From the NCBI RefSeq assembly GCF_011927725.1, contig NZ_JAATJC010000001.1, positions 372,001 to 436,000 of the forward strand: DNA of 64,000 nucleotides, written 5' to 3'. The notes under the pieces are model-generated. The model was not told the DNA's origin, did no database searches, and saw only the letters and a list, made by a program, of their open reading frames with translations. Source of the stretch: Sphingomonas kaistensis (lineage in GTDB: Bacteria; Pseudomonadota; Alphaproteobacteria; Sphingomonadales; Sphingomonadaceae). Below are positions 27,442 through 35,959 of this stretch, piece by piece. The translations under genes and the position numbers were made by a program. The first letter of the stretch is position 1. The number at the start of each line of letters is the position of its first letter.

Positions 27442-29280
27442 TCAACCTGCCTTGGTCACCGCGATCCAGCGGTCGATCTTCTGCTCCAGCACCGCCAGCG
27501 GCAGCGCGCCAGTGTTCAGCACGTGGTCGTGGAAGGCGCGAATGTCGAACCGGTCGCCAAGCTCGCCCTGCGCCTTGGCGCGGAGCCGCTGGATGGTGAG
27601 CGAGCCGAGCTTGTAGGCCAGCGCCTGCCCCGGAATGGCGATGTAGCGCTCGACCTCGGCCGTTGCGTCGGTCCGGCCCATGTTGCTGTTGGCAAGCATG
27701 TAGGCAATCGCCTGGTCGCGGCTCCAGCCCTTGGCGTGAAGCCCGGTGTCGACCACCAGCCGCATTGCCCGCAACATCTCGTCCGACAGCGTCCCGAACC
27801 GCTGATAGGGGTCCTTGAACAGCCCCATGTCGTAGCCGAGCGTCTCGGCATAAAGCGCCCAGCCCTCGGCATAAGCGGTATTGCCGCCGAACCGCATGAA
27901 AGACGGCAGCGCTTCGTTCTCCTGCGCCAGGCTGATCTGGAAATGGTGCCCCGGCGAGCCTTCGTGGAGGTAGAGCGTGTTGATCCCCGGCGTGGTGCGG
28001 CTCGGAAGATCGTAGGCGTTGAAGTAGAAGACGCCCGGGCGTGAGCCGTCCGGAGTGCCGCTTTCATAGGATCCGCCCGCCTCGAACTTCTCGCGGAACG
28101 GCTCGTAGGGGCGGATTTCGAGCCTGGCCTTGGGCATGGTCGAGAAGAAGCGCGGAAGCTCGGCATCAACCTTCTTGCCGACCGCATAATAAGCGTCGGT
28201 CAGGGCCTGGCGGCTCTTGGGCTGGAACTTGGGGTCGGTCCGCAGATGCTCGAAAAAGGCGGCCAGGTCGCCCTTGAAGCCGACTTCGCGGCGGACCTTG
28301 TCCATCTCGCCGCGGATCCGCGCCACTTCGCTAAGCCCAAGCTGGTGGATCTCCTCGGGCGCGATATCGAGCGTGGTCGAGGAGCGGACGAGATGGCGGT
28401 AGAGTTCGGGCCCACCCTTCATGCTCAGCAGGCCAACCCCGTCGCGGGCCGCCGGCAGATATTCGGTGCGAAGGAAATCGCGGACCCGGGTCAGTGCGGG
28501 CCGGATCTCGCCGTCATAGGCCGCGCGATAGGCCGTGGTCAGCCGAGCGCGCTCCTCCACCGGGATCGATTCCGGGAACTTGCGCACAGGGCCGAGGTAG
28601 CTGTTCTCGGCCGGGGTCTGCTTCAGCTGTCCGTCGAGCTGCTCGATCATGTTGCGAACGGTCAACTTGGTATCGACCACCCCGCTCGCCATCCCCTCCC
28701 GCCACCGCAGGATCGCGCCGTCAAGATAGCGGACATAGTCCTTGTGGCGCTTGAGGTTGTTCTCATAGTCGACCAGCGTCTGGAACGGCGCCGCCCCCTG
28801 CCCGCTGGCGAAGGTCGGGTAGAAGGTGTGGAAGCCGAAGAAATGGTTCATCGGCCGCACCCGCGTCAGGGGCAGCAGGTCCGCGCCGTAGCCACGCAGC
28901 GTGTCCTCACTGGTGAACTTGAACACGTCAAAGGCGATCGCATCGGTCGGGGTCAGCCGGGCCCGGTCGATCGTGCCAAGCGCTGCAAGGTCGCGCTCGG
29001 CGGCCGCCTTCTCGCCCGCGAAATAGGCGTCGGAGATGTTGTCGCCGAGCCGGTCGGCATAGCGCATGTCCCCGCGCAGCAGGGCACTCAGGGGATTGCG
29101 GCGCAGGCTCGCCTCGTCGCTTTCCTTGAAGATCGCGAACAGCCGCTCGTGCTCGGACTGCGCCGTCGCCGCGGGTCGCGACGCGACTGGAGGGGCGTCG
29201 ACAACCGTCAACGGGGCGGTCGCGGTGCAGGCACCGAGGGCGAGCAGGCTTGCGCCGAGCAGCAGGAAGCGACGGGTCAT
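27442..29280 (-). CDS. DUF885 family lipoprotein (putative metallopeptidase)
   Basis: 612 aa. A lipoprotein signal ends in LGAC (Cys near residue 18). The DUF885 signature HEGSPGHHFQ, a gluzincin-like zinc motif, lies around residue 445, with a downstream YAEGWALYAE that supplies the third ligand. This is the hallmark of the family, often described as peptidases. It is envelope-located. The convergent 3' neighbour is the ABC permease, and the RcnB-like gene follows upstream on the same strand. Peptidase activity is inferred from the motif. Confidence 0.88.
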   Translation of the reverse strand: MTRRFLLLGASLLALGACTATAPLTVVDAPPVASRPAATAQSEHERLFAIFKESDEASLRRNPLSALLRGDMRYADRLGDNISDAYFAGEKAAAERDLAALGTIDRARLTPTDAIAFDVFKFTSEDTLRGYGADLLPLTRVRPMNHFFGFHTFYPTFASGQGAAPFQTLVDYENNLKRHKDYVRYLDGAILRWREGMASGVVDTKLTVRNMIEQLDGQLKQTPAENSYLGPVRKFPESIPVEERARLTTAYRAAYDGEIRPALTRVRDFLRTEYLPAARDGVGLLSMKGGPELYRHLVRSSTTLDIAPEEIHQLGLSEVARIRGEMDKVRREVGFKGDLAAFFEHLRTDPKFQPKSRQALTDAYYAVGKKVDAELPRFFSTMPKARLEIRPYEPFREKFEAGGSYESGTPDGSRPGVFYFNAYDLPSRTTPGINTLYLHEGSPGHHFQISLAQENEALPSFMRFGGNTAYAEGWALYAETLGYDMGLFKDPYQRFGTLSDEMLRAMRLVVDTGLHAKGWSRDQAIAYMLANSNMGRTDATAEVERYIAIPGQALAYKLGSLTIQRLRAKAQGELGDRFDIRAFHDHVLNTGALPLAVLEQKIDRWIAVTKAG

Positions 29281-29378
29281 GGCGGGCTTATACTCGCAAG
29301 GCGTGCAACAGGTGAGGTCGCGAAGAGAACCTCACTCGATCCCTGTCAACAACGCTCCCACCAACCGCCGGGCCCCGT

Positions 29379-30266
29379 CTACCAGAAGAAATCCCGGATG
29401 CGGTCGAGTACCCTTCCCGTGCGCAGATCCACCAGCAGCACGTCGCCATGGTAGCGCACCCAGCGATAGCGACCGCTGACGGGCGGAAGGCTGTAATAAT
29501 AGGGATCGAGGATCCAGTAGCGGCTGGCATAGTAACGGGCCGGAAGCCGCCAGCCGATGTCATACTCGCGATAGCGCCAGCCGAACGGATCGACGTAGAT
29601 GCTGAGGTGGAAGCGCGCGCGGTCGTGGTCGCGGTGACGCCGCCAGTCGTAGCGGCGGTCCTGCCGCCACTCGCGCCGCCAGCCGTCGCGCTCGATCCGG
29701 TCGCGGCGCAGGCCCTCGGCCGCGATGCGGTTGCGCAGGTCGCCTGCTGCCACGGTGCCGGGAGATACGACGCGCGAAGGCTGCGTGACCGTCACCGGCG
29801 TCGGAATGGCGTTACCATAGACCGGCGATCCAGCGGTCGGCGGGACGTCGCGGTTGCGTCCCCGGCGCTCCCCGCTTCCACCGCGCCAGCCACCGCCGGC
29901 GGCACCGTAAGCACGCCGCTCGGGGCTTGCGACCTCTCCCCCGCCGGACCGTGGCTCGTCGCGGCGCGGCCGTGGGGCCGTGGCCGTCACCGCGCGCACG
30001 GGGTCGGGAGCAGCATCGTGCCGGGGAGGAGGCGCCTGCCGAACCGCTTCGGCATCGCGCGGTCGCTCGCGGGGCTCGGCCCAATCGGATCGCGCCGGGC
30101 GAGCGGCCGCGTCGACGTCACGGTTCTGCCGTTCCGCGCGGGCGCGGGACCCGGGGGAACGCGACCCCTCGGCCTGTTCATTCACGCCGTCGGGCTGGGC
30201 CACGGCAGCGGTAAAGGAGCCGGACGAAGCGGTGAGCAGCAACAACGACAACAGGGACAAACGCAT
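29379..30266 (-). CDS. RcnB-like exported protein, Arg/Pro-rich
   Basis: About 295 aa. A Sec signal (MRLSLLSLLLLTASSGSFTAAVAQ) precedes a long low-complexity, Arg/Pro/Gly-rich middle of about 150 residues. The C-terminal RcnB-type domain ends in WVRYHGDVLLVDLRTGRVLD. RcnB homologues are periplasmic and in enterics affect nickel/cobalt balance; in sphingomonads their role is unclear. ATG 30266 is preferred over an upstream start because it begins at the signal peptide. The disordered middle is unusually long for the family. Confidence 0.8.
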   Translation of the reverse strand: MRLSLLSLLLLTASSGSFTAAVAQPDGVNEQAEGSRSPGSRARAERQNRDVDAAARPARSDWAEPRERPRDAEAVRQAPPPRHDAAPDPVRAVTATAPRPRRDEPRSGGGEVASPERRAYGAAGGGWRGGSGERRGRNRDVPPTAGSPVYGNAIPTPVTVTQPSRVVSPGTVAAGDLRNRIAAEGLRRDRIERDGWRREWRQDRRYDWRRHRDHDRARFHLSIYVDPFGWRYREYDIGWRLPARYYASRYWILDPYYYSLPPVSGRYRWVRYHGDVLLVDLRTGRVLDRIRDFFW

Positions 30267-30326
30267 GATCGTGACCTCTCGGAGCCAGGTTGAAGCGATC
30301 TTCACTCCAGTCGGCTGACCGGTAGA

Positions 30327-30833
30327 TTAACGCGGAGGCGAAACGATTTCCGGCGTCTGCGGAGGGGCGGGCGGCGTCGGCGAGGGCTCCGGGGCGCCTG
30401 CTCCGGCGACCCGCTCAATCGCCCGCCGCAGCCGCGGTTGCATGCCGCAGGCGCAGCGATTGGGAAGCGCGTCGATCTGCTCCGCTGCAGGCCGCGGGCT
30501 TTGCTGCAGCAGGGCCGCCACCGCGCAGGTGAAGCCAGGCAGGCAGAAGCCGCACTGGATCGCGTCCTCGGCGATCAGCGCCAGCGTCAGCGGGTGGTTG
30601 GCCAGGCCCTCGATGGTGGTGACGTCCGCCCCTTCGAGCGTTCCGATGGCGAGGGTGCAGCTCAACGCCGCGCTTCCGTCGACGATCACCGTGCATGCGC
30701 CGCACTGGCCCGTCCCGCCGCAGCCCTGCTTGGTCCCGGTCAGGTTGGCCGCGTCGCGCAGCGCCCACAGCAAGGGGGTCGCGGGATCGAGCGCGAATTC
30801 CAAAGCCTGACCATTGACCCGCATCCGCGCCAT
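30327..30833 (-). CDS. (2Fe-2S)-binding oxidoreductase small subunit, orphan
   Basis: 168 aa, like the alpha subunit of isoquinoline 1-oxidoreductase and other xanthine-oxidase-family enzymes. The plant-type ferredoxin cluster is in KQGCGGTGQCGACTV plus a later Cys (LSCTL), and the second [2Fe-2S] helical domain has QCGFCLPGF and RCACGMQPR. A Pro-rich tail of about 20 residues (PSPTPPAPPQTPEIVSPPR) is unusual. The molybdopterin-binding large subunit that such proteins serve is not adjacent on either side. Confidence 0.88.
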   Translation of the reverse strand: MARMRVNGQALEFALDPATPLLWALRDAANLTGTKQGCGGTGQCGACTVIVDGSAALSCTLAIGTLEGADVTTIEGLANHPLTLALIAEDAIQCGFCLPGFTCAVAALLQQSPRPAAEQIDALPNRCACGMQPRLRRAIERVAGAGAPEPSPTPPAPPQTPEIVSPPR

Positions 30834-30881
30834 GAGTGCGGCATCTAGCCGTGGCGGCGCGATGCTGCCAAGTCGTCAGGC

Positions 30882-31679
30882 GTGATGACGGACAGGCAAG
30901 GCATCGACACCGAATGGGGCCGGATCGGCTGCACGACGCGGGGCAGCGGAGGCGTGCCGCTGCTGTTCCTGCATGGCGTCGGTTCGGACCGAAGCGCATG
31001 GGATGGCCAAGTAGACGCGTTCGGCGCGGAACGACTGGCGATCGCCATCGACATGCCGGGTTACGGGAACAGTGAACCCGGTCATCTGGAGGTCGAAGGC
31101 CGCAAGGACTTCGCCGCCGCCGCCTTGGCGGTGCTGGACGCGCTTGGGGTCGAACAAGCGCATGTGTGCGGCCTCAGCCTTGGCGGCGTCATCGCGCTGG
31201 CCATGACGTCCATGGCACCGACGCGCGTGGCGAGCGTGGTGCTCGCCGATACCTTTGCCCGGCATCCGGAGGGCGAGGCCATCCTCGAACGCTCGCTGGC
31301 CGGCGCTGCGTCGCTGGGCATGGCCGGGCTGGCCGACAGTCGGGCCGACGCGCTGCTTGCCCAGCCGGCCGATCCCGCCGTCCGGCGCGAGGTGGTCGAC
31401 ACCATGTCCCGGATCGACCCCGCCGCTTACGCGCGGGCGGCGGAAGCGGTGTGGCTGGCCGACCAAAAGCACGAGGCCGCCACGTTGTCGTGCCCGGCGC
31501 TGATCCTCTACGGCAGCCAGGACCGGATCACGCCGCCGGCGCTGTCCGAAGAGTTGAAGTCGCTGATCCCGCACGCCGGATTGATCGAGATCACCGGCGC
31601 GGGTCATCTTCCCAATCTCGAGCAGCCGGCGATCTTCGACCGCGTGCTGGCGGCCTTCCTCGCTGATGTGGAGCGCTAG
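30882..31679 (+). CDS. alpha/beta hydrolase
   Basis: 265 aa. It has a standard alpha/beta hydrolase fold with oxyanion segment FLHGVGSDRSAWDGQ, nucleophile elbow CGLSLGGV (Ser near residue 101), acid in LYGSQDRITP, and catalytic His in GAGHLPNLEQP. This resembles 3-oxoadipate enol-lactonase and related esterases, but the substrate cannot be set from sequence. Two adjacent ATGs (30882, 30885) could start it. It is divergent from the [2Fe-2S] gene with about 50 bases between. Confidence 0.88.
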   Translation: MMTDRQGIDTEWGRIGCTTRGSGGVPLLFLHGVGSDRSAWDGQVDAFGAERLAIAIDMPGYGNSEPGHLEVEGRKDFAAAALAVLDALGVEQAHVCGLSLGGVIALAMTSMAPTRVASVVLADTFARHPEGEAILERSLAGAASLGMAGLADSRADALLAQPADPAVRREVVDTMSRIDPAAYARAAEAVWLADQKHEAATLSCPALILYGSQDRITPPALSEELKSLIPHAGLIEITGAGHLPNLEQPAIFDRVLAAFLADVER

Positions 31680-31712
31680 GGAGCGGCAGTCGTCCGCCTG
31701 CGTTACCCCGCC

Positions 31713-32432
31713 ATGCCGTGGCAACCGCAGCAAAGAGATCGCAAGAAGGCCATCGGCCTGGTGGTCCTGCTCCATCTCGGTCTCGGCGCGGCGCTGCTGC
31801 ACGGTCTTGCCGGTGAACCGTTGCGCCGCGCGCAGGAGGCGCTGACCACCTTCAACGTCCCGCCGCCCGCGCTGCCCGAGCCGGAGCCCCCGCCCGAACG
31901 ACAGGCCCCGGCCGAGGCGCGCGAGGAAGGTGTGACGGACCTCGCCGCCCGTCCAGCGCCGGTCGTCCAGCCCGTCCCCGAGGTACGGCTGCCCACGCCG
32001 CCGACCTTGCGAACCGCGGACGAAGAGGCGCCGGTCACCGGCACCGCACCCAGCGCGGGCGCCGGACGGGTCGCCGGGCCGGGTGGCGGTTCAGGCGCCG
32101 GTGGCGACGGATCGGGGGGAGGCGGAAGCGGCGGCGCGGGGTCCGGCGGGATCGGCAGCGAGGCGCGGCTGCTGTCGGGCAACCTGTCGCGTGGCGACTA
32201 TCGCCGGATCCGCGGCTTTGGCGCCCCGCGCGGGTCGGCGGTTCTGGCGATCGAGGTCAGCGCGTCGGGACAATTGACGCGCTGCCTACCCTTCTCCTCG
32301 TCCGGCAATCCGGCGCTCGATGCCGAACTGTGCCGCCTGCTTGGCCGGACCCGCTGGGAACCAGCACGGGATCGCGGAGGCAATCCGGTCCCGGTCGCGC
32401 TACGCTATGTCGCGACCTGGAACCGCGACTGA
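31713..32432 (+). CDS. TonB-like energy transducer protein
   Basis: 239 aa with TonB architecture. A basic N-terminus is followed by one membrane helix (AIGLVVLLHLGLGAALLHGLA), a Pro/Glu-rich periplasmic spacer, a Gly/Ser-rich linker of about 35 residues, and a C-terminal beta-rich domain including RGSAVLAIEVSASGQ and LLGRTRWEPARD. It would couple the inner-membrane proton force to outer-membrane receptors, but no exbB/exbD is adjacent. The Gly-rich linker near residues 115-145 is unlike classical TonB. It may be a TonB paralogue or an envelope spacer protein. Confidence 0.78.
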   Translation: MPWQPQQRDRKKAIGLVVLLHLGLGAALLHGLAGEPLRRAQEALTTFNVPPPALPEPEPPPERQAPAEAREEGVTDLAARPAPVVQPVPEVRLPTPPTLRTADEEAPVTGTAPSAGAGRVAGPGGGSGAGGDGSGGGGSGGAGSGGIGSEARLLSGNLSRGDYRRIRGFGAPRGSAVLAIEVSASGQLTRCLPFSSSGNPALDAELCRLLGRTRWEPARDRGGNPVPVALRYVATWNRD

Positions 32433-32436
32433 CCGG

Positions 32437-33729
32437 TCAGCGCGAAGCGACCCGCTGACGCGCCGCCGGAACGCCGTCCTTCTTGTAGATGTCCTCGTAG
32501 ATGGCGAGCTCGTTGCCGCTCGGCACCGCCGTCAGATAGGTCAGATAGACCGGCATCGGCTTGGCCATCGGGACCTTCTGCTCGGGCGCGGCGCCCTTGG
32601 CGCGGAGCGGCTTGCCGTACAGCCAGGCCGCCAGGCGATGCGCCGCCTCGAGCCGCACGCAACCGCCCGAGAACAGCCGCGCGGCTTCCCCGAACAATTC
32701 GTCCTGCGGAGTGTCGTGGAGGTAGATGCCCTGCGGATTGGGGAACATGAACTTCATGTCGCCCATGCTGTTGGCAGGGCCCGGAAGCTGGCGCAGTCGC
32801 ACTTCCTTCTTGCCGGCCGCGACCGCCTGCCAGTCGACGCTGGCGGGGCTGACCACCTTGGCCTTGTCCGACCAGTCGGACAGCACCTGATAGCCCTTGG
32901 CCCGGAGATAGGGCGTGCCGCCCTTAATGACGTTGGGGACGATCCGCTCGGCCGCAAGGTCGCTCGGCACGTTCCAGTAGGGACGGAGCGAGGTGTAGCG
33001 GATCAGGCCCGCCATCATCGGGGTCGGATAGACCGGCTTGCCGACCACCACCCGCATCATGTCCACGGTCTGGTTGTTGTCGATCATGAACAGGCGTTGC
33101 GCGGCGACGTTCACCAGCACGTAGCGGCCCGTTGCGGGAAGGCTGCGGACGCGAAGCATGTTCTTGGTCACCAGCGACGCCGTCGCCGGATCGGGCCGGG
33201 CATCGGTCAGCTGGCGGCGAAGCTGGGCATAATAAGGATGCATCCAGCCCATGTTGCGCATGTAGGCGGCGACGTCGGGCGCGGCAGCGGCGGCTGCAAG
33301 CAGGGTGGCGGCGCTGGGCGCCTGCGGGCGAAGCTCGCCATCGACATAGACGATGCCGACGTTGGGCGCCCGGCGCAGGTCCTGGGCGTAACGCACGAAG
33401 AGTTCGCTGAGGGCGCGGTCGGCGCGGGCGATCGCCTGCGGGTTGCCAGCCTCGGCGGCACGGGCGAGCCGGGCCAGGTCGCGGCTGCGATAGCGCTTGG
33501 GATCGAGCCCGTCGGCACGGGCGGTCTCGGTCAGCCGAAGCAGCTCAAAGGCTGCTCCCTGCGAGCCGGGACGAAAGAAGAGGGGTCCGGTGGACGGGCG
33601 CGCCGCCGTCACCTGGGCGACCGCGGGCGAGGCGGCCAGCACGGGGGCGACGAGCAGCCCCGCACAAACAAGTGCCGGGCGCACGAGGCGCCCGGCACAC
33701 AAGCCGATCTGAATACGCGAAAGGCTCAT
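32437..33729 (-). CDS. L,D-transpeptidase (YkuD family), exported
   Basis: 430 aa with a signal peptide ending in ASPAVAQ. The C-terminal half is an L,D-transpeptidase catalytic domain whose active-site motif reads SGGCVRLE (the Cys attacks the peptide stem), preceded by HDTPQDELFGE. The first half is an alpha-helical region with a peptidoglycan-binding-like segment (YYAQLRRQLTD). Such enzymes make 3-3 peptidoglycan cross-links or attach proteins. It ends a few bases from the convergent TonB-like gene. Confidence 0.9.
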   Translation of the reverse strand: MSLSRIQIGLCAGRLVRPALVCAGLLVAPVLAASPAVAQVTAARPSTGPLFFRPGSQGAAFELLRLTETARADGLDPKRYRSRDLARLARAAEAGNPQAIARADRALSELFVRYAQDLRRAPNVGIVYVDGELRPQAPSAATLLAAAAAAPDVAAYMRNMGWMHPYYAQLRRQLTDARPDPATASLVTKNMLRVRSLPATGRYVLVNVAAQRLFMIDNNQTVDMMRVVVGKPVYPTPMMAGLIRYTSLRPYWNVPSDLAAERIVPNVIKGGTPYLRAKGYQVLSDWSDKAKVVSPASVDWQAVAAGKKEVRLRQLPGPANSMGDMKFMFPNPQGIYLHDTPQDELFGEAARLFSGGCVRLEAAHRLAAWLYGKPLRAKGAAPEQKVPMAKPMPVYLTYLTAVPSGNELAIYEDIYKKDGVPAARQRVASR

Positions 33730-33738
33730 CTGTTCTCC

Positions 33739-34314
33739 TTAGCCGCGCTCACCGCTCCGGCTGGGGGCGGGGGCCGGCGTGTTGTAGGTGCCGGTGTTGG
33801 TCTGCGCCGGGGCACCCGGGTAATATTGCCCGTTCTGGACATAACCGTCGACCCGTCCGTCACGGTCATTATCGGCCCAGATCGCGCCGGCAAGACCGCC
33901 GACGACGGCGCCGGCGATGGCGCCTTCGAGCAGGCTGACGCCCGGGATCAGCGCACCGGCGGCAACGCCGGCCACGGCGCCGACGCCGGCACCGGTCGCA
34001 ACGCGGCCGAGGGTCGAATCATAGCCGCTCGGCTGGCCCTGGTAATACTGGCCGTTCTGGACATAGCCATCGGCATAGCCGTCATTGTTGTTGTCGGCCC
34101 ATACGGCGCCGGTCAGGCCGCCGATGGCAGCACCAACGGCCGCGCCGGTGATCGGGCTGACACCCGGGACAACGGCGCCGACAGCGGCACCACCGACAGC
34201 ACCCACGGCTGCGCCGGTTGCGGCGTCGGCGAGGGTGTCGTTGTTGTTCATGGTCGAGCAGGCGCCCAGCGACAGCGAGCTGGCGGCGGCCAAGGCGATC
34301 AGGGTCTTCTTCAT
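33739..34314 (-). CDS. glycine-zipper lipoprotein with duplicated module
   Basis: 191 aa. A lipoprotein signal ends in LGAC. The mature protein contains two copies of one module: a Gly/Ala-zipper helix pair (GAAVGAVGGAAVGAVVPG and a second GAGVGAVAGVAAGALIPG), then an acidic loop WADNNNDGYADGYVQNGQYY and its repeat WADNDRDGRVDGYVQNGQYY. The loops look like EF-hand or dockerin calcium loops. A Pro-rich tail closes it. ATG 34314 is set by the signal peptide. It probably sits in the outer membrane or periplasm; the function is unknown. Confidence 0.8.
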   Translation of the reverse strand: MKKTLIALAAASSLSLGACSTMNNNDTLADAATGAAVGAVGGAAVGAVVPGVSPITGAAVGAAIGGLTGAVWADNNNDGYADGYVQNGQYYQGQPSGYDSTLGRVATGAGVGAVAGVAAGALIPGVSLLEGAIAGAVVGGLAGAIWADNDRDGRVDGYVQNGQYYPGAPAQTNTGTYNTPAPAPSRSGERG

Positions 34315-34726
34315 ATCTTTTCTCCCGTGGTGTTCCGGTAACCTCGATCGGCCACATCCGGCATGGCGGAAGCGGAGGCCCGCAACACGGGCCAGCACCG
34401 ATCAATGTCAGCGCCGCCCCAACGAAAGGCCGCCCCAAGAGGTTCCGGATGCGCAACAAGCGCCGGAAAACCAAGGACTTAGGCCAATTGAAGGAGCCGC
34501 ACTGACCCCCTGGTGAACGGATCGATACGGAAGCGAAATGCACTGGTGAGCGGGAAGTTGGCGATTAACGCCGAGCCGAACCGGGATGGGCGACGCGAGG
34601 CCTGCGGACCGGCGGTCGCTGGGCACGTTCTACCGACTTTGGTCCATGGCCGCCTCGCGCCACGAACTTTTCGCAAAGCCACGAGTTGGGGCTTGCGTAG
34701 CTACTTCGAAGATTGCGCACATCTTG
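34315..34726 (+). other. intergenic region, 412 bp, divergent promoters
   Basis: Space between the glycine-zipper gene and the RND operon. A hairpin GGCCCG-CAACA-CGGGCC lies at 34377-34393. No convincing protein-coding frame was found; one basic frame of about 30 residues near 34403-34505 lacks a good start. Promoters for both neighbours probably lie here. Confidence 0.5.
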
Positions 34727-35959
34727 ATGGTCCATCGATCGCCGGGCATCGCCACGGCTCTTGCTCTCCTTACCCTGCTTCCAATGCTGGGCGCTTGTTC
34801 GGGCGGCTCCGACGCCGCGGCGCAGAAGGGCGAAGGGAAAGGCGGCGCTCGCGGGCCCACGCAGGTCGGCTTCGTGACCGTCACCACCTCCAGCGTGCCC
34901 GTCGTCAGCGAATTGGGCGGCCGCACCGTCGCCTACGAAACGTCCGAGGTCAGGCCCCAGGTCAACGGCCTGGTCCAGCGCCGGCTGTTCACCGAAGGCA
35001 GCTTCGTGCGGCAGGGGCAGCCGCTCTACCAGATCGATCCCAGCCTTTATCGTGCGGCCGTGAACGAGGCCTCGGCGACCGTCGCCAGCGCCCGGGCTGC
35101 GGCCGATGCGGCGCAGGCGCGGGCCAACCGCTTCCGCCCGCTGGCGCAGATCGAAGCGGTGAGCCAGCAGGAATATACCGATGCCGCGGCGCAGGCCCGC
35201 CAGGCCCGGGCCAGCGTCAATCAGAATCTGGCGCAGCTGGAAACGGCGCGGATCAACCTCCGCTTCGCCACGATCCGAGCGCCGATTTCCGGACGGATCG
35301 GCCGCTCGCTGTTCACCCAGGGAGCACTGGTCAGCGCCAACCAGGCCAATCCGCTTGCGGTGATCCAGCGAACCGACCCGATCTACGTCGACATCCAGCA
35401 ATCGAGTGCCGATCTGACCGCGCTTCGCCGCGCGCTGGCGCAGGGCGGCGTGGCGCCCGGCAGCACCCAGGTCCGCCTCCTGCTCGAGGACGGCAGCGAC
35501 TATGGCTATACCGGTACCGTCCAGTTCTCCGAATTGCAGGTCAACGAAAGCACCGGAACGGTGACCCTTCGTGCGAGCTTCCCCAATCCGCAGGGCGTCC
35601 TGCTGCCCGGCCAATTCGTCCAGACCCGCTTCATCCAGGCGGTGACGCCCGGCGCTATCCTCGTCCCGCAGAATGCGGTGCAGCGCGACATCAGCGGCAA
35701 GGCCTACGTGTTCCTCGTCGGCCCCGACAACAAGGCCAGCCGCCGCGATGTCGTGGCCGACCGGACGCAGGGCAGCGACTGGGTCGTGACCGGCGGCCTC
35801 AAGGCCGGTGACAAGGTCATCAGCCAGGGCCTGTCGAACCTGCGCGACGGCGCGGCGATCCGCCCGGTCCCGGCCGGCACGCCCCAGCGCATCGCGCCGC
35901 CTCCGGCCGGCGCTGCGGGGCAAGCCAAGGGCCAGGGCAAGGGCGGCGGTCCCGCTTAG
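34727..35959 (+). CDS. RND efflux periplasmic adaptor (membrane fusion protein)
   Basis: 410 aa. A lipoprotein signal ends in LGAC, as in AcrA/MexA. The domains follow the usual order: barrel-sandwich half (VRPQVNGLVQRRLFTEGSFVRQGQPLYQID), alpha-helical hairpin (about residues 105-180, heptad-rich), second half with IRAPISGRIG, then beta-barrel and membrane-proximal domains. The adaptor links the inner-membrane pump to the outer-membrane channel. ATG 34727 fits the signal peptide, although the frame is open further upstream. The permease gene overlaps it by one base. Confidence 0.93.
   Translation: MVHRSPGIATALALLTLLPMLGACSGGSDAAAQKGEGKGGARGPTQVGFVTVTTSSVPVVSELGGRTVAYETSEVRPQVNGLVQRRLFTEGSFVRQGQPLYQIDPSLYRAAVNEASATVASARAAADAAQARANRFRPLAQIEAVSQQEYTDAAAQARQARASVNQNLAQLETARINLRFATIRAPISGRIGRSLFTQGALVSANQANPLAVIQRTDPIYVDIQQSSADLTALRRALAQGGVAPGSTQVRLLLEDGSDYGYTGTVQFSELQVNESTGTVTLRASFPNPQGVLLPGQFVQTRFIQAVTPGAILVPQNAVQRDISGKAYVFLVGPDNKASRRDVVADRTQGSDWVVTGGLKAGDKVISQGLSNLRDGAAIRPVPAGTPQRIAPPPAGAAGQAKGQGKGGGPA

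Noticed and set aside
34403..34505. Short basic frame ending in RMRNKRRKTKDLGQLKEPH
   Set aside because: No start codon with a ribosome-binding site; only about 30 residues; could be an RNA-binding remnant but is not supported.
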